Positions 35,163 to 43,779 of a stretch of 64,000 nt of DNA are shown here, piece by piece. The stretch is from UBA9300 sp964577305. Its GTDB lineage: Bacteria; Bacteroidota; Bacteroidia; Bacteroidales; VadinHA17. Position numbers and translations under genes: made by a program. Below the pieces are notes generated by a model. The model made no database searches. It had not been told where the DNA came from and saw only the letters and a list, made by a program, of their open reading frames with translations. Where the stretch lies: positions 1 to 64,000 of the forward strand of contig CAZNYS010000008.1 of assembly GCA_964577305.1 (NCBI GenBank). Direction: 5' to 3'. How positions within the stretch are numbered: position 1 is the stretch's first letter; every line of letters begins with the position of its first letter.

Positions 35163-36488
35163 ATGAAAGAACAGTTCGAACAATACCGGCAGCAAAAAAA
35201 CATTTTTTCCAGGAATGATAAGATTCTGCTGGCTGTAAGCGGTGGTATCGATTCTGTTGTAATGCTGGATATATTTATTAAGGCAAAATATAATATAGCA
35301 GCTGCACACTGCAACTTTCAGCTTAGAGGGATAGAATCTGATGGAGATGAGGCATTTGTCGAAAACCTTTGCAGCAAGGCCGGGGTAAAACTTTATAAGA
35401 CGAGATTCATGACTGCTGAATATGCCACTGATAAGGGTGTATCAATACAGATGGCCGCACGTGATCTTAGATTTGAGTGGCTGGCTAAAATAAAGGAAGA
35501 AGAAAATTTTGACCTTGTGGCTACAGGCCATAACCTGAATGACAGCATAGAAACCATACTTATTAATCTTACCAGGGGTACAGGTATAAATGGCCTTACC
35601 GGAATAAGTCCAAGGTCAGGATATATTATTCGGCCAATATTGTTTGCAACAAGACAGATGATCCGGGAATATGCTATAAATAATAATATAGAATATCGGG
35701 AAGATTCAACCAATATTCAAACAAAATATACAAGGAATAAAATCAGGCATAATGTTATTCCTGTACTGGAACAAATTAACCCATCGGTTCTTCACTCTAT
35801 TGATGAAACTTCTGATTACCTTAAATCAGCATATATCATTTATGAACAGGCGATTGCATCGAAAAGGCAGGAAATAATAGAGTACAGTGGTAAAACAGTC
35901 TTCGTTAAAACCTCTGAATTAAGCATATTAAAGCCAGCGGAGACATGGGTTTATGAACTCTTTAAAGACTGGAATTTCGGCAAGCAGCAGGTTGGCGACA
36001 TCATTCAGCTTATTAATGCAGAAACTGGGAAACAGCTATTCAGTAACAGCCACATTTTAACCAAAGACAGGGATAGGATAATTATTACTCCTTTAAATAC
36101 TGAAGAAGGAAAAGTAATTACTATTAATTCTGCTGATGATTTGAGGAATAACGTCATAATAGAAAGTTATAAAATATTACCACGAAAAAATCTCAATATC
36201 AACAATGATTCCGCTTATGCATATCTTGATGCTGACCTTATACAGTATCCCCTTACAATACGCAGATGGAAAGAAGGCGATTACTTCTACCCATTAGGCA
36301 TGCAGGGCAGGAAAAAAATCAGTGACCTTCTTATTGATATGAAAATGCCCCTGCCTGAAAAGGATAATATTTACGTTCTGGAAATGAATGGTAAAATAAT
36401 ATGGGTCATAGGCCTTAGGATCGACGACCGGTTTAAAGTCACTGAATCAACTGTTGAAGTTCTAATAATCCGAAAAAGGATGGGTTAA
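35163..36488 (+). CDS. tilS: tRNA(Ile)-lysidine synthase
   Basis: TilS converts the wobble C34 of tRNA-Ile(CAU) to lysidine so that it reads AUA. The N-terminal PP-loop ATPase has SGGIDS at residues 26-31, followed by HCNFQLRG and GHNLNDSIETILINLTRGTG. The central TilS substrate domain (ENNIEYREDSTNIQTKYTRN) and the C-terminal TilS_C domain (LTIRRWKEGDYFYPLGMQGRKK) are present. At 441 residues the length is usual. Its last four bases overlap the convergent tyrA end (36485-36488). Confidence 0.96.
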   Translation: MKEQFEQYRQQKNIFSRNDKILLAVSGGIDSVVMLDIFIKAKYNIAAAHCNFQLRGIESDGDEAFVENLCSKAGVKLYKTRFMTAEYATDKGVSIQMAARDLRFEWLAKIKEEENFDLVATGHNLNDSIETILINLTRGTGINGLTGISPRSGYIIRPILFATRQMIREYAINNNIEYREDSTNIQTKYTRNKIRHNVIPVLEQINPSVLHSIDETSDYLKSAYIIYEQAIASKRQEIIEYSGKTVFVKTSELSILKPAETWVYELFKDWNFGKQQVGDIIQLINAETGKQLFSNSHILTKDRDRIIITPLNTEEGKVITINSADDLRNNVIIESYKILPRKNLNINNDSAYAYLDADLIQYPLTIRRWKEGDYFYPLGMQGRKKISDLLIDMKMPLPEKDNIYVLEMNGKIIWVIGLRIDDRFKVTESTVEVLIIRKRMG

Positions 36489-37273
36489 TTATCGGTCATT
36501 CCTGTATTATTACGAAGCCTGTCAAAAAGATCGTGTAATTCTTTCTCCTCGTTATTTTCCAGCATCCTTATCAGTTCATCCAGCCTGCTGCTTATTTCGT
36601 AAAGCTTATCAACCGAATATTTATTCAGCAGGATTCCACTCAGCAGGTAATCATCTTCTGACAGTAAACCGTGTGCTATTTTAAGATGGTTTCTGAAAGT
36701 AGTTCCCGGTACTTCCAGCTTTTTCATGCATGCAGAAAATACGATGGTTGAACTGAATGGTATTGACAGTGAGTAAGCAATTGTTTTGTCATGCTCAACG
36801 AAATCATATTCATATATCTTCAGGCCCAGGTCCCCGTAAAAAGTCCTAAAAAAATCCGTTCCCTCCGGGTCTGATTCTGAAATTATTATAGCGCTTTCTC
36901 CCTGCAATTCCTTAACATTTCCAAAGGTGGGTCCAAACATTGGATGGGTCGAAACAAATCTGAAACCACATCCTGCATAAAACTCTGCCAATCCGTTTTT
37001 CACCGATGCTATATCAGAGATAATGCAATCTTCAGGTATATAAGGCAAGATCTGATTATAGGCTGTTATCGTTTGTTTTAATCCTGTGGCATTTATCAGT
37101 AGTTGAGGTCTGAAATCGGCTATTTCATTTAATTCCTTAAACCTAAATGTATTAAACAGGTATTTCAATTTGCGTGGATCATAATCATAAACTCCCACAT
37201 CATAATCAAGGCAAAGTGTCTCGGCAAGCCACGAACCCATATTGCCAGCTCCTGCTATCAGTATTCTTTCCAT
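36485..37273 (-). CDS. tyrA: Prephenate dehydrogenase
   Basis: This NAD(P)-dependent enzyme makes 4-hydroxyphenylpyruvate from prephenate on the way to tyrosine. The Rossmann start is ILIAGAGNMGSWLAETL, and the substrate part has STHPMFGPTFGNVKELQG (the catalytic His in HPMFGP), followed by the helical C-terminal domain. At 262 residues it is the short monofunctional form without chorismate mutase or ACT domain; the mutase activity is fused to DAHP synthase in this operon. It is the last gene of the operon, starting right after the chorismate synthase stop. Confidence 0.92.
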   Translation of the reverse strand: MERILIAGAGNMGSWLAETLCLDYDVGVYDYDPRKLKYLFNTFRFKELNEIADFRPQLLINATGLKQTITAYNQILPYIPEDCIISDIASVKNGLAEFYAGCGFRFVSTHPMFGPTFGNVKELQGESAIIISESDPEGTDFFRTFYGDLGLKIYEYDFVEHDKTIAYSLSIPFSSTIVFSACMKKLEVPGTTFRNHLKIAHGLLSEDDYLLSGILLNKYSVDKLYEISSRLDELIRMLENNEEKELHDLFDRLRNNTGMTDN

Positions 37274-38266
37274 TTACTTAATTCCTCCGTATATTGCCCT
37301 GTTTATAAGAGTCAGGTCAGCCAGTGCCAGGGATACAGCTGCTTCTATAATTACCGGTATTCTCAGTGCTATACATGCATCGTGCCTTCCTTCAATCTTT
37401 AGAACATCCATTTCATCCTTTTCAATGTTCCAGGTTTGCTGCTCTTTCGAAATACTTGAAGGCGGTTTAACGGCCATCCTAAGTATTATATCGTTCCCAT
37501 TACTTATTCCACCGTTAATACCTCCTGCATTATTACTGGATGTTTTACCGTCCATACTTATTATCGGATCATTATGCTCTGAGCCCCTCATTGAAGCTGC
37601 CCGGAAACCCGATCCGAATTCAATGCCTTTTATTGCCGGTATTGAGAATACTGCCTGACTTATAGCTGATTCAGTCGTGTGGCAGAGTGGTTCTCCGAGT
37701 CCTGCCGGTATACCTGAGACCACACATTCTATCAAGCCTCCGATTGAATCACCTTCCTCCAGTACTTTGTCTATTTCTGAGTCCACATCTGTACTTCCTC
37801 CGGCGCTTATCAGCTCTGCTTTTACCTCTGCAGGTTTAATTATTAATCTGGCAATTGATCCTGCGACAACCATTCCCCAGGTGAGCCTGCCTGAAAGATG
37901 TCCACCCCCACGGTGATCAGAATAACCTTTGTATTTTTGCCGGGCAACCATGTCAGCATGACCCGGCCTGGGTATAGCAGTAAATTCACTGTAATCAGAA
38001 GAGCGTTCATTAGTATTCCTGGTCATTATCATTAACGGTGCACCTGTGCTTACTCCGTTGAACACCCCGCTGACTATTTCCGGCATATCATATTCCCTCC
38101 TGGCTGTAGTTCCCTTTTTACCACTTCGTCGCCTGTCGATATCTTTCAGGATCATTTCATCGTTAATTGACAGGCCGGGAGGACATCCATCAATAAGAAC
38201 ACCTATCCCCGGGCCGTGCGATTCGCCAAATACGGAAATCCTGAATATTTTTCCTAATGTATTCAT
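37274..38266 (-). CDS. aroC: Chorismate synthase
   Basis: This FMN-dependent enzyme turns 5-enolpyruvylshikimate 3-phosphate into chorismate. The start FRISVFGESHGPGIGVLIDG, the RRSGKKGTTARREYDMPEIVSG signature, and RPGHADMVARQKYKGY-DHRGGGHLSGRLT are all family hallmarks. At 330 residues it is a little shorter than E. coli AroC (361), without the usual C-terminal extension. It lies 4 bp after aroA and abuts tyrA. Confidence 0.97.
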   Translation of the reverse strand: MNTLGKIFRISVFGESHGPGIGVLIDGCPPGLSINDEMILKDIDRRRSGKKGTTARREYDMPEIVSGVFNGVSTGAPLMIMTRNTNERSSDYSEFTAIPRPGHADMVARQKYKGYSDHRGGGHLSGRLTWGMVVAGSIARLIIKPAEVKAELISAGGSTDVDSEIDKVLEEGDSIGGLIECVVSGIPAGLGEPLCHTTESAISQAVFSIPAIKGIEFGSGFRAASMRGSEHNDPIISMDGKTSSNNAGGINGGISNGNDIILRMAVKPPSSISKEQQTWNIEKDEMDVLKIEGRHDACIALRIPVIIEAAVSLALADLTLINRAIYGGIK

Positions 38267-38270
38267 CTTC

Positions 38271-39548
38271 TTATTCTGATATTTTTATTTTTACTCCAAG
38301 GTGTAAAAGGTCCCTGAAAAAAGAGGGGTAAGACTTATTTACTGATTCAGCTCCCGAGATAATTACACTGCTTTCAGCTGCAACAGACAATACAGCAAGG
38401 GCCATGGTTATCCGGTGATCGCCATGCGAATCAACCCTCCCGCCTTTTATTACCGAGGGGCCTTCAATTTCAATCCTGTTGCCGTAATTTGAGATCTTTA
38501 CTCCCATTTTTAAAAGCTCAGTCATAAGCGTATCTCCCCTGTTGCTTTCCTTTACCTTTAGTCTTTCCGTCCCCCGGATAATAGTTTTCCCACGGCAAAA
38601 AGATGCCAGTACTGTAAGTGGTGGAGCCAGATCGGGGCACTCAGATATGTCAGTCTCAAAAGAGTTTAGTTCAGCCTGTTTTACTGTAATCTCATTTTCA
38701 GTCATTTCAACAATAGCACCTGCTTTTCTGAGAATATCAATGATTGCAATGTCAGATTGGGTTGACATATAAGATATATCTCTTACTCTAACCTCTCCGG
38801 CAATGGCTGCCAGTACAAACAGGAAGGCTGCTCCACTCCAGTCTCCTTCAACGATATATGATACAGGTTTGTATTTCTGCAAACCAGGAATATTAAAAAC
38901 TGCATAATTTTCATTAATAACCTCTATGCCAAAATGATATAAAACTCTAATTGTCAGGTCTATATACGGCTTGCTCTTAAGATTATTAACAATAATCTTT
39001 GAGTCAGAATCCAGTATGGGCAGAGCAATAAGCAGACCGGTCAAGAACTGGGAGCTTACTGAACCATCAACAAAAACGAGGCCTCCCTTCAGGGGACCTT
39101 TTATCTTCAGGGGCAGGAATCCATTTGTTGTAATAACTTCTACGCCCATTTGTGTAAGTGTTTCCGATAACATATTTACCGGACGTTTAAGCAATGACCC
39201 GCTACCATGGACTTCTATCCAGTCTTTGTTTAAAGAAGCCAGCACAGAAAATACCCTTGCTCCCAGTCCCGATTCAGCACAAAATATCTTATTGCAGACC
39301 GGATGATAACCTCCTTCAATTATTACCCTGTCTGAAAGGCTCTTAATATCAGCACCCAGGCATTCAGCCATTTGCATTGCAGCAAGTGCATCTTCACATA
39401 ATGATGGATTAATAATTTCAGATCTGCCTTCTGCAAGTAAAGCACAGGCAACAGCTCTTTGCATGGCACTCTTTGACGGTGGTGCATATATAGTGCCATT
39501 GACAGATGATGCCTCTACTGCAACTTTCATATTAAGAGGTTTTATCAC
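38271..39548 (-). CDS. aroA: 3-Phosphoshikimate 1-carboxyvinyltransferase (EPSP synthase)
   Basis: This enzyme adds enolpyruvate from PEP to shikimate 3-phosphate. The PSKSAMQRAVACALLAEG segment (with the substrate-binding Lys/Ser), a DGSVSSQFLTGLLIALPIL stretch, and LKVKESNRGDTLMTELLKMG and HGDHRITMALAVLS near the C-terminus are present. The 425 residues match the normal length. Its start codon at 39548 lies inside the last 17 bp of aroB, a sign of translational coupling. Confidence 0.96.
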   Translation of the reverse strand: MIKPLNMKVAVEASSVNGTIYAPPSKSAMQRAVACALLAEGRSEIINPSLCEDALAAMQMAECLGADIKSLSDRVIIEGGYHPVCNKIFCAESGLGARVFSVLASLNKDWIEVHGSGSLLKRPVNMLSETLTQMGVEVITTNGFLPLKIKGPLKGGLVFVDGSVSSQFLTGLLIALPILDSDSKIIVNNLKSKPYIDLTIRVLYHFGIEVINENYAVFNIPGLQKYKPVSYIVEGDWSGAAFLFVLAAIAGEVRVRDISYMSTQSDIAIIDILRKAGAIVEMTENEITVKQAELNSFETDISECPDLAPPLTVLASFCRGKTIIRGTERLKVKESNRGDTLMTELLKMGVKISNYGNRIEIEGPSVIKGGRVDSHGDHRITMALAVLSVAAESSVIISGAESVNKSYPSFFRDLLHLGVKIKISE

Positions 39549-40563
39549 GTAATTTATTCATAATTTCGTCAAGCTGATATTCCTTCTGTATTGCCGTGCC
39601 TATGCCATTAAGCAGTATAAAATAAATATTAGTGCCCTTCCTTTTTTTGTCTGCAAGGATCTTATCACTTATATCCGGCCAGCTGGTTTCTTTTGCTGGC
39701 AGTAATCCCAGCCGTTTAAATGTATACCTGATCCTTTCTGTTTCTCCCTTAGTTATTAGTCCTTCATCATATGATATCTCCACAGCAGCCATCATGCCCG
39801 CTGCAATTGAAATGCCATGGCCTAATCCTGTTGCTGACTCGATAGCATGGCCCAGTGTATGTCCAAAGTTCAGCACTCTCCGTTCACCAAGTTCCTTTTC
39901 ATCTTTTTCAACAATAGATGCTTTTATTGCAATAGATTCTGATATTAATTTCTGCAGCAGGCCCTCTTCTCTTTCCAGTATACGGTTTATATTTTTCTCT
40001 ATTAATTCAAATAATTCATAATCCCTGATAAGAGCATGTTTCACCAGTTCACCCAGGCCTGAAATGAATTCCTCATCAGGCAGGGTTTTCAGCAGACCTA
40101 TATCGCAAATGACAAATGAAGGCTGGTTAAAACAACCGATAATGTTCTTTATTCCGTTTACATTTACCCCGTTTTTCCCTCCTATACTGGCGTCCACCTG
40201 TGAAAGCAAGGTTGTCGAAACAAATCCGAATTTCGTACCCCTCATGAATATTGAAGCTACAAAGCCTGTAATATCACACACAATACCTCCACCTATACCA
40301 AGAAGGAATGAGGATCTGTCAGCACCAATAGCCAGAAGGTGTTTTATTATGGTTTCCACTGTATCCGGTTCCTTCACAGCTTCGCCAGTACCTATTGTTA
40401 TTACAGGATATTCCGGGAAATGATGACCGTAAAGACCACCTACATTTATATCAGTAATAATAATAACGTCCTTTCCCGGCAGCATTTCATCAATTAATTC
40501 CCATGCATTGCCCATATAGACATTGGTCCCGGAATTACCATATTTTATTTCCATTTTATACAA
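39532..40563 (-). CDS. aroB: 3-Dehydroquinate synthase
   Basis: AroB makes 3-dehydroquinate from DAHP using NAD and a metal ion. The NAD-binding GIGGGIVCDITGFVASIFMRG, the PTTLLSQVDAS-like segment (STTLLSQVDASIGGKNGVN) and the metal site ELVKHALIRD and GHTLGHAIES (His ligands) are visible. It is 343 residues long, as expected. It lies 40 bp after the DAHP synthase-chorismate mutase gene and overlaps aroA by 17 bp. Confidence 0.96.
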   Translation of the reverse strand: MYKMEIKYGNSGTNVYMGNAWELIDEMLPGKDVIIITDINVGGLYGHHFPEYPVITIGTGEAVKEPDTVETIIKHLLAIGADRSSFLLGIGGGIVCDITGFVASIFMRGTKFGFVSTTLLSQVDASIGGKNGVNVNGIKNIIGCFNQPSFVICDIGLLKTLPDEEFISGLGELVKHALIRDYELFELIEKNINRILEREEGLLQKLISESIAIKASIVEKDEKELGERRVLNFGHTLGHAIESATGLGHGISIAAGMMAAVEISYDEGLITKGETERIRYTFKRLGLLPAKETSWPDISDKILADKKRKGTNIYFILLNGIGTAIQKEYQLDEIMNKLRDKTS

Positions 40564-40603
40564 CGGTAGATATTTAATCCTTAAAGGTATTAAATCGAAT
40601 CAA

Positions 40604-41683
40604 CTAATTCATCACCTTATTCTGGAAGCTGATGGATTCCTGATGTATCTGTTTAAATATTTGTATAATAAACTGATCACTCATCCCCATCTGCCTGGCT
40701 TTTGCCAGCCTGTCTTCCAGTATTTCAGACCAACGCCCGGTTTGCAGAATTGTAATATTCTCTTTTTTCTTATACTTACCTATCTCCTCAGATATTAACA
40801 TCCTGTTTCTTAACACTCTTATTAATTCAGTATCCCAATGGTCGATCTGCCTCCTGTATTCGGTCAGACCTTCCAGTTGTCTTGTATTATCGATTTCTGA
40901 TTTTCTGTGAATAAGGCCTGCAAGTAATGTTTTCAATTCATCAGGTGTAATTTGCTGATCTTTATCACTCAAAGCAGTCTCAGGCTTATAATGCGATTCA
41001 ATAAAAAGTCCATCAAAATCCAGGTCCATAGCTGTTTGCGATATGTTGAAAAGTAAATCCCGATTCCCGCATATATGGCTTGGATCAGTAATGACAGGCA
41101 ATTCCGGTATTCTTCTTTTTAGTTCAATTGGAATTTCCCACTGCGGCATATTGCGATAAGGCGAATGCCCATAATAACTGAATCCCCTGTGTATGGCAGC
41201 AAGTTTTTTTATCCCGGCCTTATTCAACCTTTCAAAAGCACCTATCCACAGTTCTATATCCGGATTAATGGGATTTTTAATAAAAACAGGAATATCGAGT
41301 CCCCTGAGTCCGTCAGCCAGTTCCTGCACTGCAAATGGATTAGCGGTAGTACGTGCTCCCACCCATATAATATCTACCCCATATTTAAGTGCTTCTTTTA
41401 GATGCCACACATTTGCCACTTCTATGGCAGTGAGCATACCGGTCTCTTCCTTTACTCTTTTTATCCATGGCAGGGCGACTGAACCCAATCCCTCAAATGT
41501 GTCAGGCCTGGTTCTGGGCTTCCATATACCTGCCCTGAATATTTTTACCTTACTATCAGCCAGAAGTCTTGCTGTTTCAATAACCTGTTCCTCAGACTCG
41601 GCACTGCAGGGGCCTGAGATTATCAATGGTTTTTTATCCTTTCTGAACAGGCTGTTCTTGTTAAGATCCAGTTTGTCTTGCAT
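40604..41683 (-). CDS. Bifunctional DAHP synthase / chorismate mutase
   Basis: Residues 1-~265 are a type I-beta DAHP synthase (PEP plus erythrose 4-phosphate): SGPCSAESEEQ, RAGIWKPRTRPDTFEGLG, and VITDPSHICGNRDLL. Residues ~270-359 are an AroQ-class chorismate mutase: LEGLTEYRRQIDHWDTELIR and VLRNRMLISEEIGKYKKK. The fusion allows feedback control of the first enzyme through the mutase domain, where prephenate or chorismate can bind. It starts 8 bp downstream of the aminotransferase gene. This gene arrangement is found in many Bacteroidota. Confidence 0.94.
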   Translation of the reverse strand: MQDKLDLNKNSLFRKDKKPLIISGPCSAESEEQVIETARLLADSKVKIFRAGIWKPRTRPDTFEGLGSVALPWIKRVKEETGMLTAIEVANVWHLKEALKYGVDIIWVGARTTANPFAVQELADGLRGLDIPVFIKNPINPDIELWIGAFERLNKAGIKKLAAIHRGFSYYGHSPYRNMPQWEIPIELKRRIPELPVITDPSHICGNRDLLFNISQTAMDLDFDGLFIESHYKPETALSDKDQQITPDELKTLLAGLIHRKSEIDNTRQLEGLTEYRRQIDHWDTELIRVLRNRMLISEEIGKYKKKENITILQTGRWSEILEDRLAKARQMGMSDQFIIQIFKQIHQESISFQNKVMN

Positions 41684-41690
41684 AATGTAG

Positions 41691-42839
41691 TTATTTTACT
41701 CTTTCCATAGCTTCTTTTATCCTTGATTCTTTAAGACTTAGAGATGTTCTGACATACCTCCTTCCATTCAAACCAAATACCAATCCGGGCGTAATAAACA
41801 AGTGGTATTTATCCAAACAGTGGTCTGAGAACTCATATGAATCAGCAAATCTATCCGGTATTCTCGACCAGAGGAACATCCCGGACTGATCACTCGTTGT
41901 TGAGCAACCAAGACGAAGAAGCAAATCATAAACCATTTGCTGTCGTAGCGAGTATATTAAATTGAGCTTATCATACCAGTCCTGCCCAATTCTGAAGGCT
42001 TTGATTGCAGCCTGCTGTATAGGAAGAAACATCCCTGAATCAATATTACTTTTAATCTTAAGGATATCATTTATGTGTTCTTCATGGCCAACTACCATTC
42101 CCAGTCTCCATCCTGCCATATTATGAGATTTACTTAGTGAGTTAAGCTCAAGAACATTTTCAAATGAATTAACTGATGAAAGAATGCTCAGGGGTTTATT
42201 GTTAAGAATGAAACTATAAGGATTATCGTTAACAACTAAGATATTATGTTTACGGGCAAAATTAACCAGATCCCTGAATAATTTATCTGTTGCCCTCACT
42301 CCGGCAGGCATATTCGGATAGTTAACCCACATCAGTTTAATTCCCTGTAAATCGGTGCTCTCTATACTTTTCAGATCAGGCATCCAGTTATTTTCTTTAC
42401 TCAGATCATAATAGATACACCTGGCACCACATATCCTGGCGGCTGTCGCATATGCAGGGTAACCAGTGTCAGGAACAAGGACAGCATCCTCCATGTTCAG
42501 GTATGCCATACTTATATGCATTATTCCTTCTTTGGAGCCAATGAGTGGAAGTACCTGGCTGCCAGGATCCGGTTTAACATCGTAATAACGGTAATACCAG
42601 TCAGATATGGCTGATCTCAATTCGTCAATACCTCTATAGGGTTGATAACCATGAGCTTCTGCATTATTGCAACTGTTGGTGAGAGCATCAATAACTTCAT
42701 CTGGTGGCAGAATATCAGGATTTCCAATTCCCATGTTTATGATATCGATACCAGCTGAAATCATCTCCCTTATTATGGATAATTTGCCTGAGAAATAGTA
42801 TTCTTTTGCCTGTTTTGTTCTGTTTGCTGAATCTACCAT
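41691..42839 (-). CDS. PLP-dependent aminotransferase (class I/II), probable aromatic/prephenate aminotransferase
   Basis: A fold-type I aminotransferase of 382 residues, with the pyridoxal-phosphate Lys237 in the LNSLSKSHNMAGWR motif and the conserved NYPNMPAG and VNDNPYSF segments. It is the first structural gene of the aromatic operon, next to the DAHP synthase-chorismate mutase and with tyrA at the end, so it most likely aminates phenylpyruvate, 4-hydroxyphenylpyruvate or prephenate. An LL-diaminopimelate-type reaction is possible from family similarity alone. The ATG is only seven bases after the T-run of the attenuator terminator. Confidence 0.86.
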   Translation of the reverse strand: MVDSANRTKQAKEYYFSGKLSIIREMISAGIDIINMGIGNPDILPPDEVIDALTNSCNNAEAHGYQPYRGIDELRSAISDWYYRYYDVKPDPGSQVLPLIGSKEGIMHISMAYLNMEDAVLVPDTGYPAYATAARICGARCIYYDLSKENNWMPDLKSIESTDLQGIKLMWVNYPNMPAGVRATDKLFRDLVNFARKHNILVVNDNPYSFILNNKPLSILSSVNSFENVLELNSLSKSHNMAGWRLGMVVGHEEHINDILKIKSNIDSGMFLPIQQAAIKAFRIGQDWYDKLNLIYSLRQQMVYDLLLRLGCSTTSDQSGMFLWSRIPDRFADSYEFSDHCLDKYHLFITPGLVFGLNGRRYVRTSLSLKESRIKEAMERVK

Positions 42840-42845
42840 AGAGTT

Positions 42846-42873
42846 AAAAAAAAGCCCCTCCTGAGGAGGGGCT
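42846..42873 (-). terminator. Attenuator terminator of the aromatic amino acid operon
   Basis: On the minus strand AGCCCCTCC and GGAGGGGCT form a perfect, GC-rich 9-bp stem with a 3-base loop, followed directly by eight T (42846-42853). It ends 7 nt before the aminotransferase ATG, so it can only act on this operon. The upstream segment AGGAGGG (42904-42910) is complementary to its 5' arm (CCCTCCT), giving an antiterminator alternative. AGGAGGG overlaps the leader peptide stop codon. Confidence 0.88.
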
Positions 42874-42908
42874 GTGTTTTAAATATTATATATACGAATA
42901 TATCCCTC

Positions 42909-42965
42909 CTACTTTACTTCATTGAAGTAATAATAGTAGAAGAAATAGTTATTCGCATTTATCAT
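42909..42965 (-). CDS. Aromatic-rich leader peptide of the attenuator
   Basis: An 18-codon frame encodes MINANNYFFYYYYFNEVK, with eight aromatic codons in a row (Tyr-Phe-Phe-Tyr-Tyr-Tyr-Tyr-Phe). It sits between a strong promoter (42984-43014) and the terminator before the aminotransferase gene. In the usual attenuation logic, ribosomes stall here when charged tRNA-Phe or tRNA-Tyr is low. The AGGAGGG just after the last sense codons then stays free to pair with the terminator arm, and the operon is read. When tRNA is plentiful the ribosome reaches the stop codon, covers AGGAGGG, and the terminator forms. The other frame (42914-42958) has a Thr/Ile-rich peptide and is less fitting. Confidence 0.85.
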   Translation of the reverse strand: MINANNYFFYYYYFNEVK

Positions 42966-42983
42966 CCCTTATCAATTTGGCAT

Positions 42984-43014
42984 CAAAATTAAGCTTGTTT
43001 ATTTTATTTGCAAA
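42984..43014 (-). promoter_or_regulatory. Promoter of the aromatic operon leader (TTTG-N19-TAATTTTG)
   Basis: The minus strand has TTTG (43011-43014) then exactly 19 bases then TAATTTTG (42984-42991), a full match to the Bacteroidota -33/-7 consensus. The predicted transcript start is near 42977, about 12 bases before the leader peptide ATG. Confidence 0.82.
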
Positions 43015-43082
43015 TAATTATCCTGATTTTATGTTTTTTCTTACAACATTTAAGTGAAATATGTATTATTGTATATTGCCGT

Positions 43083-43736
43083 ATGAGAATAAGAGAAAGA
43101 TATAAGGGAGTAATTGACTATTTCCTCGAGCACAGGCCTGTTGCAGAAACAGAACTTATCTATACAGACCCATTTGAACTAATTGTTGCAGTTGTTCTAT
43201 CTGCGCAGTGCACTGATAAACGGGTAAATATGATTACCCCGGAGCTATTCCGCCGCTTTCCCGGAGCAAAAGAAATGGCAGAGGCCGATACAGATGAAAT
43301 CCTGGAATATATCAAATCATGTTCTTATCCCAATAGTAAAGCAAGATATCTTAAAGCGATATCAGAGGTACTGGTTTCCAAATTCAATAATACAGTTCCC
43401 TCTGATATTAGTGAATTACAAAAGCTACCGGGTGTAGGCCGTAAAACAGCCAATGTAATAGCCTGCGTAATATTCAACCAGCCTGTAATGCCTGTTGATA
43501 CTCATGTTTTAAGGGTCTCGGCTCGAATCGGTCTGACAAATAATGCCCGGACACCACTGGCAGCAGAAAAACAGCTTACAGCAAATATCCCTGAAAAACT
43601 TATCCCGCTTGCTCATCACTGGCTGATACTTCATGGCAGGTATGTCTGTAAGGCCAGGAAACCATTATGCCAGCAATGTGGCATAAATGATTATTGTAAA
43701 TATTATAAGCTGCATAGCAAACAGGAAAGAAAATAA
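43083..43736 (+). CDS. nth: Endonuclease III
   Basis: This bifunctional DNA glycosylase/AP lyase removes oxidised pyrimidines. The helix-hairpin-helix LPGVGRKTANV has Lys121, and PVDTHVLRV has Asp139, equal to Lys120/Asp138 of E. coli Nth. The C-terminal [4Fe-4S] motif C-x6-C-x2-C-x5-C is intact (CKARKPLCQQCGINDYC). ATG 43083 gives 217 residues, close to E. coli (211). The longer frame from 43008 would add a hydrophobic 25-residue piece overlapping the divergent promoter of the aromatic operon, and is rejected. Confidence 0.95.
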   Translation: MRIRERYKGVIDYFLEHRPVAETELIYTDPFELIVAVVLSAQCTDKRVNMITPELFRRFPGAKEMAEADTDEILEYIKSCSYPNSKARYLKAISEVLVSKFNNTVPSDISELQKLPGVGRKTANVIACVIFNQPVMPVDTHVLRVSARIGLTNNARTPLAAEKQLTANIPEKLIPLAHHWLILHGRYVCKARKPLCQQCGINDYCKYYKLHSKQERK

Positions 43737-43747
43737 AATAATAATTA

Positions 43748-43755
43748 TACTTTTG
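43748..43755 (+). promoter_or_regulatory. Probable -7 element (TACTTTTG) for the hybrid kinase
   Basis: Exact TAnnTTTG match 24 nt upstream of the kinase ATG at 43780, in the 43-bp space after nth. No TTG is seen at -33. Confidence 0.5.
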
Positions 43756-43779
43756 ACCAAATAAAATATTTTCGTCCGT

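Noticed and set aside
42914..42958. Thr/Ile-rich alternative leader peptide (MRITISSTIITSMK)
   Set aside because: It is in the leader of the aromatic operon but is not relevant to its products; the overlapping frame with eight aromatic codons and a stop at the antiterminator fits the operon.
43008..43082. N-terminal hydrophobic extension of nth
   Set aside because: The 25 added residues do not fit endonuclease III, and the region carries the -33 box of the divergent aromatic operon promoter.
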